A stretch of 58,634 nt of DNA, from assembly GCA_023665555.1 (NCBI GenBank), contig JAMPDR010000007.1:1-58634 (forward strand). The letters are read 5' to 3'. The position numbers were made by a program, and so were the translations under genes. Each line of letters begins with the position of its first letter. Within the stretch, counting starts at the first letter, position 1. Below the pieces are notes generated by a model. The model had not been told where the DNA came from. It made no database searches and saw only the letters and a program-made list of their open reading frames with translations. This document shows, piece after piece, positions 17,055 to 25,351 of this stretch. This stretch comes from Ruminococcus sp. (lineage in GTDB: Bacteria; Bacillota; Clostridia; Oscillospirales; Acutalibacteraceae).

Positions 17055-17291
17055 ATGTTGGATAAGATTGCTCTGACTCTCACAATCATCGGCGGCATAA
17101 ACTGGGGTCTTGTCGGACTTTTCAGATTTGACCTTGTTGCATGGATTTTCGGCGGACAGACAGCGATTATCAGCCGTATCATTTATACGGTCATCGCTCT
17201 TGCAAGCATTTGGTGCATCTCCATGCTTTTCCAGGAAAAAGCAGTTGCAAAAAGTACAAGCAACAGCAACCGTAACGATGAAGCAGCCTGA
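17055..17291 (+). CDS. DUF378 family small membrane protein
   Basis: A 78-residue protein of the DUF378/YuzA family with two transmembrane helices (about 6-24 and 37-58) and the family motif GGINWGLVGLF. Function is unknown. AAAGGAG sits about eight bases upstream of the ATG. The gene is enclosed on both sides by related palindromic repeats, E1 ending 22 bases upstream and E2 beginning at its stop codon. A Ser/Asn-rich tail follows the second helix. Confidence 0.88.
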   Translation: MLDKIALTLTIIGGINWGLVGLFRFDLVAWIFGGQTAIISRIIYTVIALASIWCISMLFQEKAVAKSTSNSNRNDEAA

Positions 17292-17342
17292 GGATTCTCT
17301 GATTTAATCTATGGTGCATACCTTTTATTACTCAGAGTTTCC
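17292..17342. repeat. Palindromic repeat E2, 51 bp
   Basis: GGATTCTCTGATTTAATC at the left faces CTCAGAGTTTCC at the right, with a central GGTGCATACC. Ends and centre match the repeat at 44259-44311. It begins directly after the DUF378 stop codon and could also fold as a transcript end, but no T-run follows. Confidence 0.6.
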
Positions 17343-17414
17343 TAAACGTTTTATAGAAAAAGATATAGCAGCAAGTTCATTTAACACTTGCTGCTATGTT
17401 TTTGTTTGTTTTAT

Positions 17415-18275
17415 TTATGGCTTACACCTTGAACATGCGCTGTATCCTTTGGACTTTGCGTCTGAAATTGATATTGCGGTTTTCGAACTTGAAAGATATG
17501 AGCATCCGTCGCGATGATATTTTTTACCTGATGCGGTGATGTAAACAGTTGAGAACGAATCATTCTCTGTCGAAGCATCTGACTGATTCTTAGTATCATT
17601 GGTCTGTGCTGAAACTGATATATCACCCAACTTACTGTATGTATAATTGCCGTCAGATTCAAGCGTGATGATACCTATGACATTCTCAATTAGTCCCAAA
17701 TCATTGATCTCACCATAGACAGCGAAGTTATCGGATGAAAGAAACACAATTCCCGTATTATCATCGCAAGCGATTGTGAACCATGAATAGTTGTCAGAAG
17801 TTATCCTTGAATTATAACATGTTAAAAGTTCATGAGCAGTGATTTCTTTCAGTTTCTGTTTTGTGATAGAAATGCGCGCATATTTTACCGATGTTCCGTT
17901 GTTGCTGAGAGTATAGGATTCTATAACCGCATCAGATATTGATGCATTTTTATTGAATCGACTGACGCTTTCTGCTTGGGTTGTTTCATTAGCTGTCACA
18001 TTGTTGAACGCAGGCAATGTTTCGTCTTTGATTGCTTGCGTTTCAACAGCAGTAACACCAAGTTCTGATTCTGATGCGCTTTCTTCGGCAGTGTTTCTTG
18101 CTTTGACAAGTTTAATTGAAGTGAAAACCGAAAAGCATGTGAGCAGAACACATATCAACAGAACAATAATCCGTGTAAGTGAGAAATCTTTGATAGCCTT
18201 AACAGGATTCTTTCCGCATACAGGACATATCTTGGCATCATCCTCAATCACGGCATTGCATTTTTCGCAAACCAT
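17415..18275 (-). CDS. Zinc-ribbon membrane protein with C-terminal Ada-like metal-binding domain
   Basis: I do not know a specific function for this 286-residue protein. It begins with a zinc ribbon (CEKCNAVIEDDAKICPVCG, two CxxC knuckles, residues 3-21), followed by one transmembrane helix (about 32-53), a Ser/Glu/Thr-rich linker and a beta-rich extracellular part. It ends with a YHRDGCSYL...ACSRCKP stretch, the pattern of small Cys-containing domains often found at the end of secreted nucleases and competence-type proteins. The gene starts eight bases after the SPFH gene stop and shares its transcript with it. Confidence 0.7.
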   Translation of the reverse strand: MVCEKCNAVIEDDAKICPVCGKNPVKAIKDFSLTRIIVLLICVLLTCFSVFTSIKLVKARNTAEESASESELGVTAVETQAIKDETLPAFNNVTANETTQAESVSRFNKNASISDAVIESYTLSNNGTSVKYARISITKQKLKEITAHELLTCYNSRITSDNYSWFTIACDDNTGIVFLSSDNFAVYGEINDLGLIENVIGIITLESDGNYTYSKLGDISVSAQTNDTKNQSDASTENDSFSTVYITASGKKYHRDGCSYLSSSKTAISISDAKSKGYSACSRCKP

Positions 18276-18283
18276 AATCTTTC

Positions 18284-19210
18284 TTAATCCTTAACAAGGG
18301 ATTGAAGTCCTGCGGCAAGACCTGCAACGGATTGAATCTCTGAAGGAATGATAATTTTTGTTGCTTGACCGTCAGCAACTTTTTCAAGTGATTCAAGTGA
18401 GCGAAGAGCAATAACTTCTTTAGCCGGAGCGGCTTCATTAAGAAGTCTGATACCTTCAGCTTGTGCCTGCTGAATTGCGAGAATTGCCTTAGCCTCACCG
18501 TCAGCTTCGCGGATTTTTTGCTCGCGAACGGCATCAGCTTGAAGAATGGCGGCTTCCTTATCTGCCTGAGCGGCAAGGATTTTAGCTTCTTTCTGACCTT
18601 GTGCAACAAGAATTTTACTTTCCTTATCACCTTCCGCTCTGAGGATAGCTTCACGGCGCTCACGCTCAGCCTTCATCTGCTTTTCCATGGCATCCTGAAT
18701 TTCTCTCGGCGGAAGAATATTTTTAAGTTCAACTCTGTTAACTTTGATTCCCCACGGATCTGTTGCTTCGTCAAGGATGCCCCTGATTTTTGCATTGATA
18801 GTATCGCGTGATGTGAGAGTGTGGTCAAGTTCAAGTTCACCGATGATGTTACGAAGTGTTGTTGCTGTAAGATTTTCAATTGCCGAAAGCGGATGCTCAA
18901 CACCGTAAGTATAAAGTTTCGGGTCTGTAATCTGGAAGAACACAACTGTATCGATCTGCATAGTTACGTTATCCTTGGTGATAACCGGCTGCGGTTTGAA
19001 GTCAACAACTTGTTCTTTGAGCGATACGATCTTAGCAACGCGTTCAAAAATGGGAATCTTTACATGAAGACCTGTCTGCCATGTTGCCTGAAAAGCACCG
19101 AGCCTTTCAATAACATAAGCCTTTGACTGCGGAACGATTTTGATATTAAGCGCAACGATAATAACTGCGATAAGTATGAGTGCGATTAAGACATAAAATA
19201 AACCTGCCAT
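18284..19210 (-). CDS. SPFH/Band 7 (stomatin-like) membrane protein, QmcA type
   Basis: A 308-residue protein with one N-terminal membrane helix (about 5-23), the Band 7 domain (about 25-185, with YVIERLGAFQATWQTGLHVKIPI) and a long charged Ala/Glu/Lys-rich coiled coil (about 190-265). Such proteins form oligomeric membrane scaffolds and work with NfeD-family partners; an nfeD gene lies directly upstream with a 13-base gap. AAGGAGG precedes the ATG. The C-terminal segment (SEIQSVAGLAAGLQSLVKD) is typical of the family. Confidence 0.92.
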   Translation of the reverse strand: MAGLFYVLIALILIAVIIVALNIKIVPQSKAYVIERLGAFQATWQTGLHVKIPIFERVAKIVSLKEQVVDFKPQPVITKDNVTMQIDTVVFFQITDPKLYTYGVEHPLSAIENLTATTLRNIIGELELDHTLTSRDTINAKIRGILDEATDPWGIKVNRVELKNILPPREIQDAMEKQMKAERERREAILRAEGDKESKILVAQGQKEAKILAAQADKEAAILQADAVREQKIREADGEAKAILAIQQAQAEGIRLLNEAAPAKEVIALRSLESLEKVADGQATKIIIPSEIQSVAGLAAGLQSLVKD

Positions 19211-19223
19211 AATGTTTTCCTCC

Positions 19224-19661
19224 TTAATTGTCGATCTTTCTGACCATTAGTTTGACTCCCTCGATCGATTCTATTATAACAAGGGAATCTTTTGTGATTT
19301 TACTGCCGTCGATGCTTCTTGCCGTCCATGTAACCCCTTTAATAATTGCAAGTCCTGTGCCAAGCGTATTGTCAATATCTTCAGTGACAATGGCTTGCTG
19401 ACCGATACACATGTCAGCATTGGTAGGCTGTACCTGAGTTTTTGTGAATTTTTTCAAGTATGGTCTTGCGATTACGAGCGTAAGGACAGATAAAGCAACA
19501 AAGACGATGAGCTGACCTGTTGAATTAACACCGAGAACATTTGTGATTATTGCACCGATGGAACCAACAGCAAACCATATTGTTACGATTTGCGCGGTTG
19601 CGGCCTCAATAACTGCGAAAATGATGCTCAACGCAATCCACATTATCAGCAAGGGATCCAT
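19224..19661 (-). CDS. NfeD-like membrane protein
   Basis: A 145-residue protein with two to three hydrophobic helices (about 4-70) and a C-terminal OB-fold domain (about 85-143, ending VIIESIEGVKLMVRKI). This is the short NfeD form that pairs with SPFH proteins in membrane microdomains. AAGGAGGTGA before the ATG at 19661 fixes the start; an upstream in-frame start at 19691 has no such site. Confidence 0.9.
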   Translation of the reverse strand: MDPLLIMWIALSIIFAVIEAATAQIVTIWFAVGSIGAIITNVLGVNSTGQLIVFVALSVLTLVIARPYLKKFTKTQVQPTNADMCIGQQAIVTEDIDNTLGTGLAIIKGVTWTARSIDGSKITKDSLVIIESIEGVKLMVRKIDN

Positions 19662-19751
19662 ACGCTTCACCTCCTTATTTGGCAATTCCATTATATCATA
19701 TTAATATATGAATTGCAATATATCCGCCGCCGGACGCAGAAATTTTAATTT

Positions 19752-20132
19752 TTATAAAACGTTTTCAATGCTAATCTTTTGTCCGTCCACAATCGCTTTC
19801 AAAAGGTTGATACATTCCTCAATTTTTTCAAGCGCTGTGTCACTCTTGTTTTTTTCAAGCAGCGGCATAAGAGCAGGGATGTCAATGCTTAATTTTTCAA
19901 GCAGTTTATGATTTAGAAAAATTGAAAACCATTCATGGTATTGCGACCATTTATTATTTGCGGATTTAATTTGCTGTGCCGCATCGTCAAGCTCTTCTGC
20001 GGCAATACTGTCTGAGGCTGATTCAAGCAACAAGGTTAGTTCATCAGTTTTATCTTTCAGTGAAACATAGCTTGTGACGCACAGTGCGAAACATGCAGCA
20101 AGCAAAAGCAAAGAAAATATCAAACGTTTCAT
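19752..20132 (-). CDS. DUF4363 family protein
   Basis: A 126-residue protein with an N-terminal hydrophobic helix (about 4-25, signal or anchor) and a helical extracytoplasmic part. DUF4363 proteins are typically paired with DUF421 membrane proteins in spore-forming Firmicutes, as here: its ATG directly follows the DUF421 stop (TAAATG), with AAAGGAG inside the end of the upstream gene. Function is unknown; the two probably act together. Confidence 0.8.
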   Translation of the reverse strand: MKRLIFSLLLLAACFALCVTSYVSLKDKTDELTLLLESASDSIAAEELDDAAQQIKSANNKWSQYHEWFSIFLNHKLLEKLSIDIPALMPLLEKNKSDTALEKIEECINLLKAIVDGQKISIENVL

Positions 20133-20810
20133 TTAGAGGTTCTCCTTTCGTATGACTATATTTGATTTACCGTCTGACGAGTACGTCATCATCAGCACAT
20201 CTTTAGGATTCAGATTGTGTTGTGAGAGTATCTTGTTCAGCTTATTTTCAGTCAGATTGCAGATGCCGAATTCATTGGCTACAATTTTCCCGTCGCTTAT
20301 AACAAGGCATGACAGACTGTTTGCGGGCAGACTCAATTTGGCATCGGAAACCGTGACAGGCTGATTTTCTTTTTTTAACAGCACACTTATTGAACCATTT
20401 GTTTCAATATAGGCATAATCAACTTCTGAAATGTCGAAAACATCTTTCAGCCGCAATGCTTCAATGATATCATCAACACTGTAGCGGATAAGCTTCATGT
20501 TTTCTTGAACGATTTTTCCGTTTTTGATTACCATGACAGAATGACCTTGCAAAACAGTTCGAAACGGTCTTGATTTCATGGCGGCAACAGAAAATATCAC
20601 TTCAAGTGCAACAAGCAGAAAAATTGCGACAAGACTTTGTATAAGCGGAGTTTCACTGTCCTGAAGCGGCAGAGCGGCAACTTCGGAGAGCAATATTGTT
20701 ATAACTAGTTCAGCAGGCTGCAATTCTCCGATTTGTCTTTTGCCCATAAGCCGTACGCTCGAAATAACAACAACATATATAATAATTCCTCTTATCATTA
20801 ACGGCATCAT
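20133..20810 (-). CDS. DUF421 (YetF-like) membrane protein
   Basis: A 225-residue protein with three N-terminal membrane helices (RGIIIYVVVISSVRLMGKRQIGELQPAELVIT is the family signature split across residues 6-37) and a C-terminal soluble domain (from about 85, with DIIEALRLKDVFDISEVDYAYIE). AGAGG precedes the ATG at 20810. It is coupled to DUF4363. YetF-type proteins have been linked to spores and stress; the exact role is not known. Confidence 0.85.
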   Translation of the reverse strand: MMPLMIRGIIIYVVVISSVRLMGKRQIGELQPAELVITILLSEVAALPLQDSETPLIQSLVAIFLLVALEVIFSVAAMKSRPFRTVLQGHSVMVIKNGKIVQENMKLIRYSVDDIIEALRLKDVFDISEVDYAYIETNGSISVLLKKENQPVTVSDAKLSLPANSLSCLVISDGKIVANEFGICNLTENKLNKILSQHNLNPKDVLMMTYSSDGKSNIVIRKENL

Positions 20811-20862
20811 AAAAATACATCCTCTCAAAATTATTCACTCTTAGTTTTAACGTTTACATTGC

Positions 20863-20891
20863 TTGACATAAGAGGAAAAAAATAGTATTAT
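20863..20891 (+). promoter_or_regulatory. SigA-type promoter of the RNase J gene
   Basis: TTGACA (20863-20868), 17 bases, TATTAT (20886-20891), in the divergent spacer between the DUF421 gene and RNase J. The leader is about 110 bases. Confidence 0.7.
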
Positions 20892-21005
20892 GAGTTTAAT
20901 AATTTTAACATGGGTCGTTTTGTGGTATTTTGCTGCAAACGTGTATCGGATATATAAATTAATTTAATTTTAATTTTATTTCAAAAAGGAGTGTTCCAAT
21001 CGATA

Positions 21006-22823
21006 ATGAGTGAAAAAAACACCAACAAACCCCAGGCGAATAAAACACAACAAAGATCGGTTAAAAATCAAAACAAGTCAAATAAGTCAAGCAAGTCAAA
21101 AATCAGTAAACCGTTTTATTATAAACATAAAAAAACAGTTAAAAAACAGCAGAAGCAGCCTGCGCAGATCAAGGCAAAGCCTGTTAAAATTGCATTTCTA
21201 GGCGGTATAAATGAAGTTGGAAAAAATATGACCGTTTTTGAATATGAAAACGATATGATTATTGTTGATTGCGGTCTGACATTCCCGGATGAGGATATGC
21301 TGGGTATAGACCTTGTGATTCCCGATTTCACTTATGTTGAAAAAAATGCAGACAGAATCAAAGGTATAGTTATAACACACGGTCATGAGGATCATATAGG
21401 TGCACTTGCGTATCTTTTGAAAATTGTCAATATTCCTGTTTACAGCACAAGGCTGACAAATGGTTTGATTGAAGGCAAACTTAAAGAACACGGACTTCTC
21501 GGTTCAGCAAATCTTAACACCGTAAATCCGGGTGAGCATGTTAAAATGGGAGAATTTGATGTTGAATTTATCCATGTTAATCATTCGATTCCCGATGCTG
21601 TGGGATTTGCAATTAAGTGTGGCGGCGGAACGATCGTTCATACAGGTGACTTCAAGATTGACAGTACTCCGATTGACGGCGGCATGATCGACCTTTCAAG
21701 GTTCGGTCAACTTGGCAATGAAGGCGTTCTTTGTATGCTTGCGGATTCAACTAATGCTGAGCGTCCAGGTTTTACCGAAAGTGAGCGTAAGGTTGGTGAA
21801 TCGTTTGAAATGCTGTTCGGCAGAGCAGGCGACAGAAGAATAATTGTTGCAACCTTTGCGTCTAATATTCATCGTGTTCAGCAGATTATTGACGTTGCGC
21901 ATAAAAACGGCAGGAAAGTTGCCTTGTCCGGAAGAAGTCTTGAAAATGTTGTTGCTGTAAGCCGCGAACTCGGATATCTCAAAGTTCCCGATGGTGTTAT
22001 AATAGATCTTGACATGATCAGAAAATACAGTGACCATGAACTTGTTCTTATCACAACGGGCAGTCAGGGTGAGCCAATGTCTGCTCTTACCAGAATGGCT
22101 CTTTCGGATCACCGTAAAGTGGCGATTACGCCCAATGATTATGTAATCATTTCCGCAACTCCGATACCGGGAAATGAAAAGACTGTAAGCCATGTTATCA
22201 ATGAACTGATGAAACTCGGTGCTGAAGTTGTATATGAAAAGATGTATGATGTTCACGTTTCGGGTCATGCATGCCGCGAGGAACTTAAGCTGATGCTCGG
22301 ACTTGTTAAGCCGAAATATTTCATACCCGTTCACGGTGAGCAAAAGCACCTGCTCAAGCATGCTCAGCTTGCAGAATCAATGGGTGTTGAAAAAAAGAAT
22401 ATAGTCATTGTTGATAACGGTGTGTGTGTTGAGATGTCACAGGATAAGATCAAAAAGATTACACCTGTTCCGGCCGGCAGAGTTTTTGTTGACGGAATCG
22501 GTGTTGGCGACGTCGGTAATGTTGTTATTCGCGACAGAAAGCATCTTGGTGAGGACGGAATTATCATAGTAGTTGCCGCACTTGATACAGTAACAGGCGA
22601 TTTGGTTTCAGGTCCGGATCTTGTATCGAGAGGCTTCGTTTTCGTCCGAGAAGCAGAAGATCTTATGGAAGAAGCACGAGAAACAGCTTACAGGGCCATT
22701 ATGAAAAGTTCAGATAAAAACTGGAATGCAGTTAAGGGAAGAGTCAGAGATGATGTGTCAAGACTTATGTATGAGCGTACAAAACGCAGTCCAATGGTGC
22801 TTCCGATCTTAATGGAAGTTTAA
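21006..22823 (+). CDS. rnj: Ribonuclease J
   Basis: A roughly 605-residue metallo-beta-lactamase/beta-CASP ribonuclease with 5'-3' exonuclease and endonuclease activity, a main mRNA decay enzyme in Firmicutes. The HxHxDH motif is THGHEDH with His125, His127, Asp129 and His130. The beta-CASP region follows, and PVHGEQKH (about 440) supplies the last metal-binding His. The first 60 residues are an extra Lys/Asn/Ser/Gln-rich, probably disordered and basic tail not present in Bacillus RNase J1. A GTG at 20991 overlaps AAAAGGAG, so the ATG at 21006 is preferred although its spacing of about 14 is long. Confidence 0.95.
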   Translation: MSEKNTNKPQANKTQQRSVKNQNKSNKSSKSKISKPFYYKHKKTVKKQQKQPAQIKAKPVKIAFLGGINEVGKNMTVFEYENDMIIVDCGLTFPDEDMLGIDLVIPDFTYVEKNADRIKGIVITHGHEDHIGALAYLLKIVNIPVYSTRLTNGLIEGKLKEHGLLGSANLNTVNPGEHVKMGEFDVEFIHVNHSIPDAVGFAIKCGGGTIVHTGDFKIDSTPIDGGMIDLSRFGQLGNEGVLCMLADSTNAERPGFTESERKVGESFEMLFGRAGDRRIIVATFASNIHRVQQIIDVAHKNGRKVALSGRSLENVVAVSRELGYLKVPDGVIIDLDMIRKYSDHELVLITTGSQGEPMSALTRMALSDHRKVAITPNDYVIISATPIPGNEKTVSHVINELMKLGAEVVYEKMYDVHVSGHACREELKLMLGLVKPKYFIPVHGEQKHLLKHAQLAESMGVEKKNIVIVDNGVCVEMSQDKIKKITPVPAGRVFVDGIGVGDVGNVVIRDRKHLGEDGIIIVVAALDTVTGDLVSGPDLVSRGFVFVREAEDLMEEARETAYRAIMKSSDKNWNAVKGRVRDDVSRLMYERTKRSPMVLPILMEV

Positions 22824-22845
22824 ATATCAATGAAAAGGAGCGATT

Positions 22846-22866
22846 GTGAAATACAAAAGCATATAA
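22846..22866 (+). CDS. Possible six-codon leader ORF upstream of gdpP
   Basis: AAAAGGAG followed by GTG at 22846 opens a frame of only MKYKSI. Its last codons lie in a hairpin, ACAAAAG (22853-22859) with CTTTTGT (22867-22873). gdpP starts 36 bases downstream without a visible ribosome binding site. Whether the peptide is made is unknown. Confidence 0.25.
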   Translation: MKYKSI

Positions 22867-22901
22867 CTTTTGTGTACTGTGCATCGCATGGCAATTAGTA
22901 T

Positions 22902-24860
22902 ATGAAAAAGTTGTGGAAAAAATTTGATACTTTTCTGATAGAGTTAGTTGCCGCAATTATTTTTGTTGCAATTACGGCATATTTCAACTTATGGGTTGCA
23001 GCATGTGAGTTTGTGTGCGTGGCGATCATTGTTTCTGTAAAACTCTATTACACCAAAACCCAAAAAGAAAAACTTCTGTATCAGGTTGGTGCAGTTGCCG
23101 AGGAACTGGATTTTGAGCAGGGAAAAGCATTTTCAACACTTACGGTTTCGTGTTGTGTTATTGATGAAAACGGAAAAGTAATTTGGTTCAACGACAGTTT
23201 CAAAAACAGTTTTGAAATTGATGAGAACATGTCCAAAAACAATATAAGGAATATTTTAAAGCGTGAAAAAATCGATAAGATGCTTGAAGGCAGAGGTTTC
23301 CGCATTAAAATTGATTCTCGTTATTTTGCCGTATATTCAAGTGAAATCGGTCTTGAAAATGAGTGCGTATATCTGCTATATTTCTTTGACGAAACTAAAC
23401 TACGTCTTGTTGAAAAAGAATACTATGACACAAGACCGTCAATCATGCTGTCAGTTATCGACAATGCAGACGAAATATATCAGAACTTTAAAGAGAGCGA
23501 TTGCGCCGCAATTTTCAGTCGTATTGAAAAAATGATTGATGATTGGGCAAGTTCGTACGGCGCACTATGCAGAAAGTTTTCAAACGCAAGAATGTTGATT
23601 TTTGCCGAAGAACGCGGACTGCAAAAAATGATTAGTGACAAATTTTCAATCCTTAATGACATACGTCAGCTTACTTATAACGATAAGCCTACAGAAGTTA
23701 CACTTTCAATCGGTATCGGAAAAGAAGCCGATTTGAATGATGCCAACAATTCTGCAAAGCAGGCTCTTGACATGGCGCAGAGCCGCGGCGGCGATCAAGT
23801 TGCAATTAAGCATGAGGCACAGTATAAGTTTTACGGCGGTGTTTCGGAAGGATTTGAAAAGAAAAATAAGGTCAGAACAAGGCTTATTGCAAAAACAGTC
23901 GCTGAAATTATCAAGGATAGCGACAATGTTTTGATTATGGGTCACAGATTCTCTGACTTCGATGCAATCGGAAGTGCAATAGGCATGTATTGCATTGCAG
24001 AGCATTTCTCAATTCCTGCAAACATTGTTGTTGACAGACAAACAACCCTTGCAGGTGCGTTGGTTGATAAGCTTTGCAGTAAATACGGTGATGATCTTGT
24101 GATATCGCCCGGCAGTGCGGCGAGCCATGTTAAAGAAAATACTCTTGTTATTGTTGTTGATACTCATAAACAGGACTTTACTGAATGTCCGGCGTTGATT
24201 GACAAAGCCGGCAAGGTGATGGTAATCGACCATCACAGAAAGTCTGTCAGTTTCATTGAGGATACTGTTGTGTTCTATCATATGCCGAATTCTTCATCTG
24301 CGTCTGAAATGGTGACAGAGTTGGTGCAGTATGTTGATTCAAAGCCTGTAATTGACCCACTTGCGGCGCAGGCACTTTTTGCAGGCATAATGCTTGACAC
24401 AAAGAATTTTGTTATCAGAACAGGTGTCAGAACTTTTGAAGCAGCAGCGTATCTTAAAAGCCGCTCTGCCAACACGGTTGAGGTAAAAAAGCTGTTTGCT
24501 AATGACATGGAAATATTCAGAGAGCGAAATGCTGTTATTGATGCGGCTGTCAAATACAGAGATGAATGTGCAATTTCTGTTGCTAATTTTGAAAGCAAAA
24601 ATATTCGTCTGATAACGTCGCAGGCATCTGACGAGATGCTGAATATAGACGGAGTGAAAGCATCGTTTGTTCTTTACAGAAGCAGCAGCGGAATCAATAT
24701 ATCGGCAAGATCGTTCGGTGAAATCAATGTTCAGCTTATTATGGAGAACATGGGTGGCGGCGGACATCAGGCAATGTCGGCATGTCAGCTTTCTGATATC
24801 ACAATGGAGTCAGCAATTGAAAAGCTGAAATCATCAATTGATAAATACTTGGATAAATAA
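22902..24860 (+). CDS. gdpP: c-di-AMP phosphodiesterase GdpP (DHH/DHHA1, degenerate GGDEF)
   Basis: A 652-residue membrane enzyme that hydrolyses c-di-AMP and so controls potassium and cell wall homeostasis. Two short transmembrane helices (about 12-48) come first, then a PAS-like domain, a degenerate GGDEF domain ending SRGGDQVAIK, and a DHH/DHHA1 phosphodiesterase (from about 340). Catalytic residues are intact: GHRFSDFD with Asp352 and Asp354, VIDHH with Asp443, His444 and His445, and GGGGHQ near the end. It lies between RNase J and rplI-dnaB, the usual Firmicutes order. No ribosome binding site is seen at the ATG, and the in-frame codon two before it is a stop. Confidence 0.95.
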   Translation: MKKLWKKFDTFLIELVAAIIFVAITAYFNLWVAACEFVCVAIIVSVKLYYTKTQKEKLLYQVGAVAEELDFEQGKAFSTLTVSCCVIDENGKVIWFNDSFKNSFEIDENMSKNNIRNILKREKIDKMLEGRGFRIKIDSRYFAVYSSEIGLENECVYLLYFFDETKLRLVEKEYYDTRPSIMLSVIDNADEIYQNFKESDCAAIFSRIEKMIDDWASSYGALCRKFSNARMLIFAEERGLQKMISDKFSILNDIRQLTYNDKPTEVTLSIGIGKEADLNDANNSAKQALDMAQSRGGDQVAIKHEAQYKFYGGVSEGFEKKNKVRTRLIAKTVAEIIKDSDNVLIMGHRFSDFDAIGSAIGMYCIAEHFSIPANIVVDRQTTLAGALVDKLCSKYGDDLVISPGSAASHVKENTLVIVVDTHKQDFTECPALIDKAGKVMVIDHHRKSVSFIEDTVVFYHMPNSSSASEMVTELVQYVDSKPVIDPLAAQALFAGIMLDTKNFVIRTGVRTFEAAAYLKSRSANTVEVKKLFANDMEIFRERNAVIDAAVKYRDECAISVANFESKNIRLITSQASDEMLNIDGVKASFVLYRSSSGINISARSFGEINVQLIMENMGGGGHQAMSACQLSDITMESAIEKLKSSIDKYLDK

Positions 24861-24908
24861 TAAATTTTTTAATGCTGTGCATTTGTACAGCGGAAAGGAT
24901 GGGCAACC

Positions 24909-25349
24909 ATGAAAGTTATCTTAAAACAGGATGTTAAAGGTTTAGGCAAAAAAGGTGAACTTGTCAACGCATCTGACGGTTATGCAAGAAATTTCCTTTT
25001 CCCGAAGAATCTTGCATCTGAAGCTAATGCACAAGCTATGTCTGAACTTAAGAATAAGGAGCAGGCAGAAAAATATAAAATTGCAACCGAAACAGCAGCA
25101 GCAAAAGAAGCAGCGGCAAAACTTTCGGGCAAAACAATTAAAATTTCTGCAAAAGCAGGTCAGAACGGAAAACTATTCGGTTCTGTAACATCAAAGGAAA
25201 TTGCGGAACTCGTTCAAAAAGAATTCGGAATCAAAACTGATAAAAGAAAAATCACTGTTGATGATATCAAACAGTTCGGAACATACGAATTTGAAGTTAA
25301 GCTTTATCAAGGAATATCGGCAAAACTTTACATTACGGTCGGTGAATAA
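24909..25349 (+). CDS. rplI: 50S ribosomal protein L9
   Basis: A 146-residue L9. The N-terminal rRNA-binding domain shows [15 protein letters not shown] and [13 protein letters not shown], then the long connecting helix (about 45-75, rich in Ala, Glu and Lys) and the C-terminal domain. The start is behind GGAAAGGATGGGC. It is followed after two bases by dnaB, a widely kept pairing. Confidence 0.97.
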   Translation: MKVILKQDVKGLGKKGELVNASDGYARNFLFPKNLASEANAQAMSELKNKEQAEKYKIATETAAAKEAAAKLSGKTIKISAKAGQNGKLFGSVTSKEIAELVQKEFGIKTDKRKITVDDIKQFGTYEFEVKLYQGISAKLYITVGE

Positions 25350-25351
25350 TC

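Noticed and set aside
17292-17342. E2 as a simple terminator of the DUF378 gene
   Set aside because: No T-run follows the stem, and the ends and centre match repeats located in other gene contexts, so a dispersed repeat is the better reading.
21747-22361. 204-codon minus-strand ORF within the RNase J gene
   Set aside because: It lies wholly inside an intact RNase J gene, has no recognisable domain and no ribosome binding site.
22846-22902. Frameshift truncating the 5' end of gdpP
   Set aside because: The gdpP start at 22902 directly gives the two expected transmembrane helices, so nothing of the protein is missing; the upstream short frame has no homology to gdpP.
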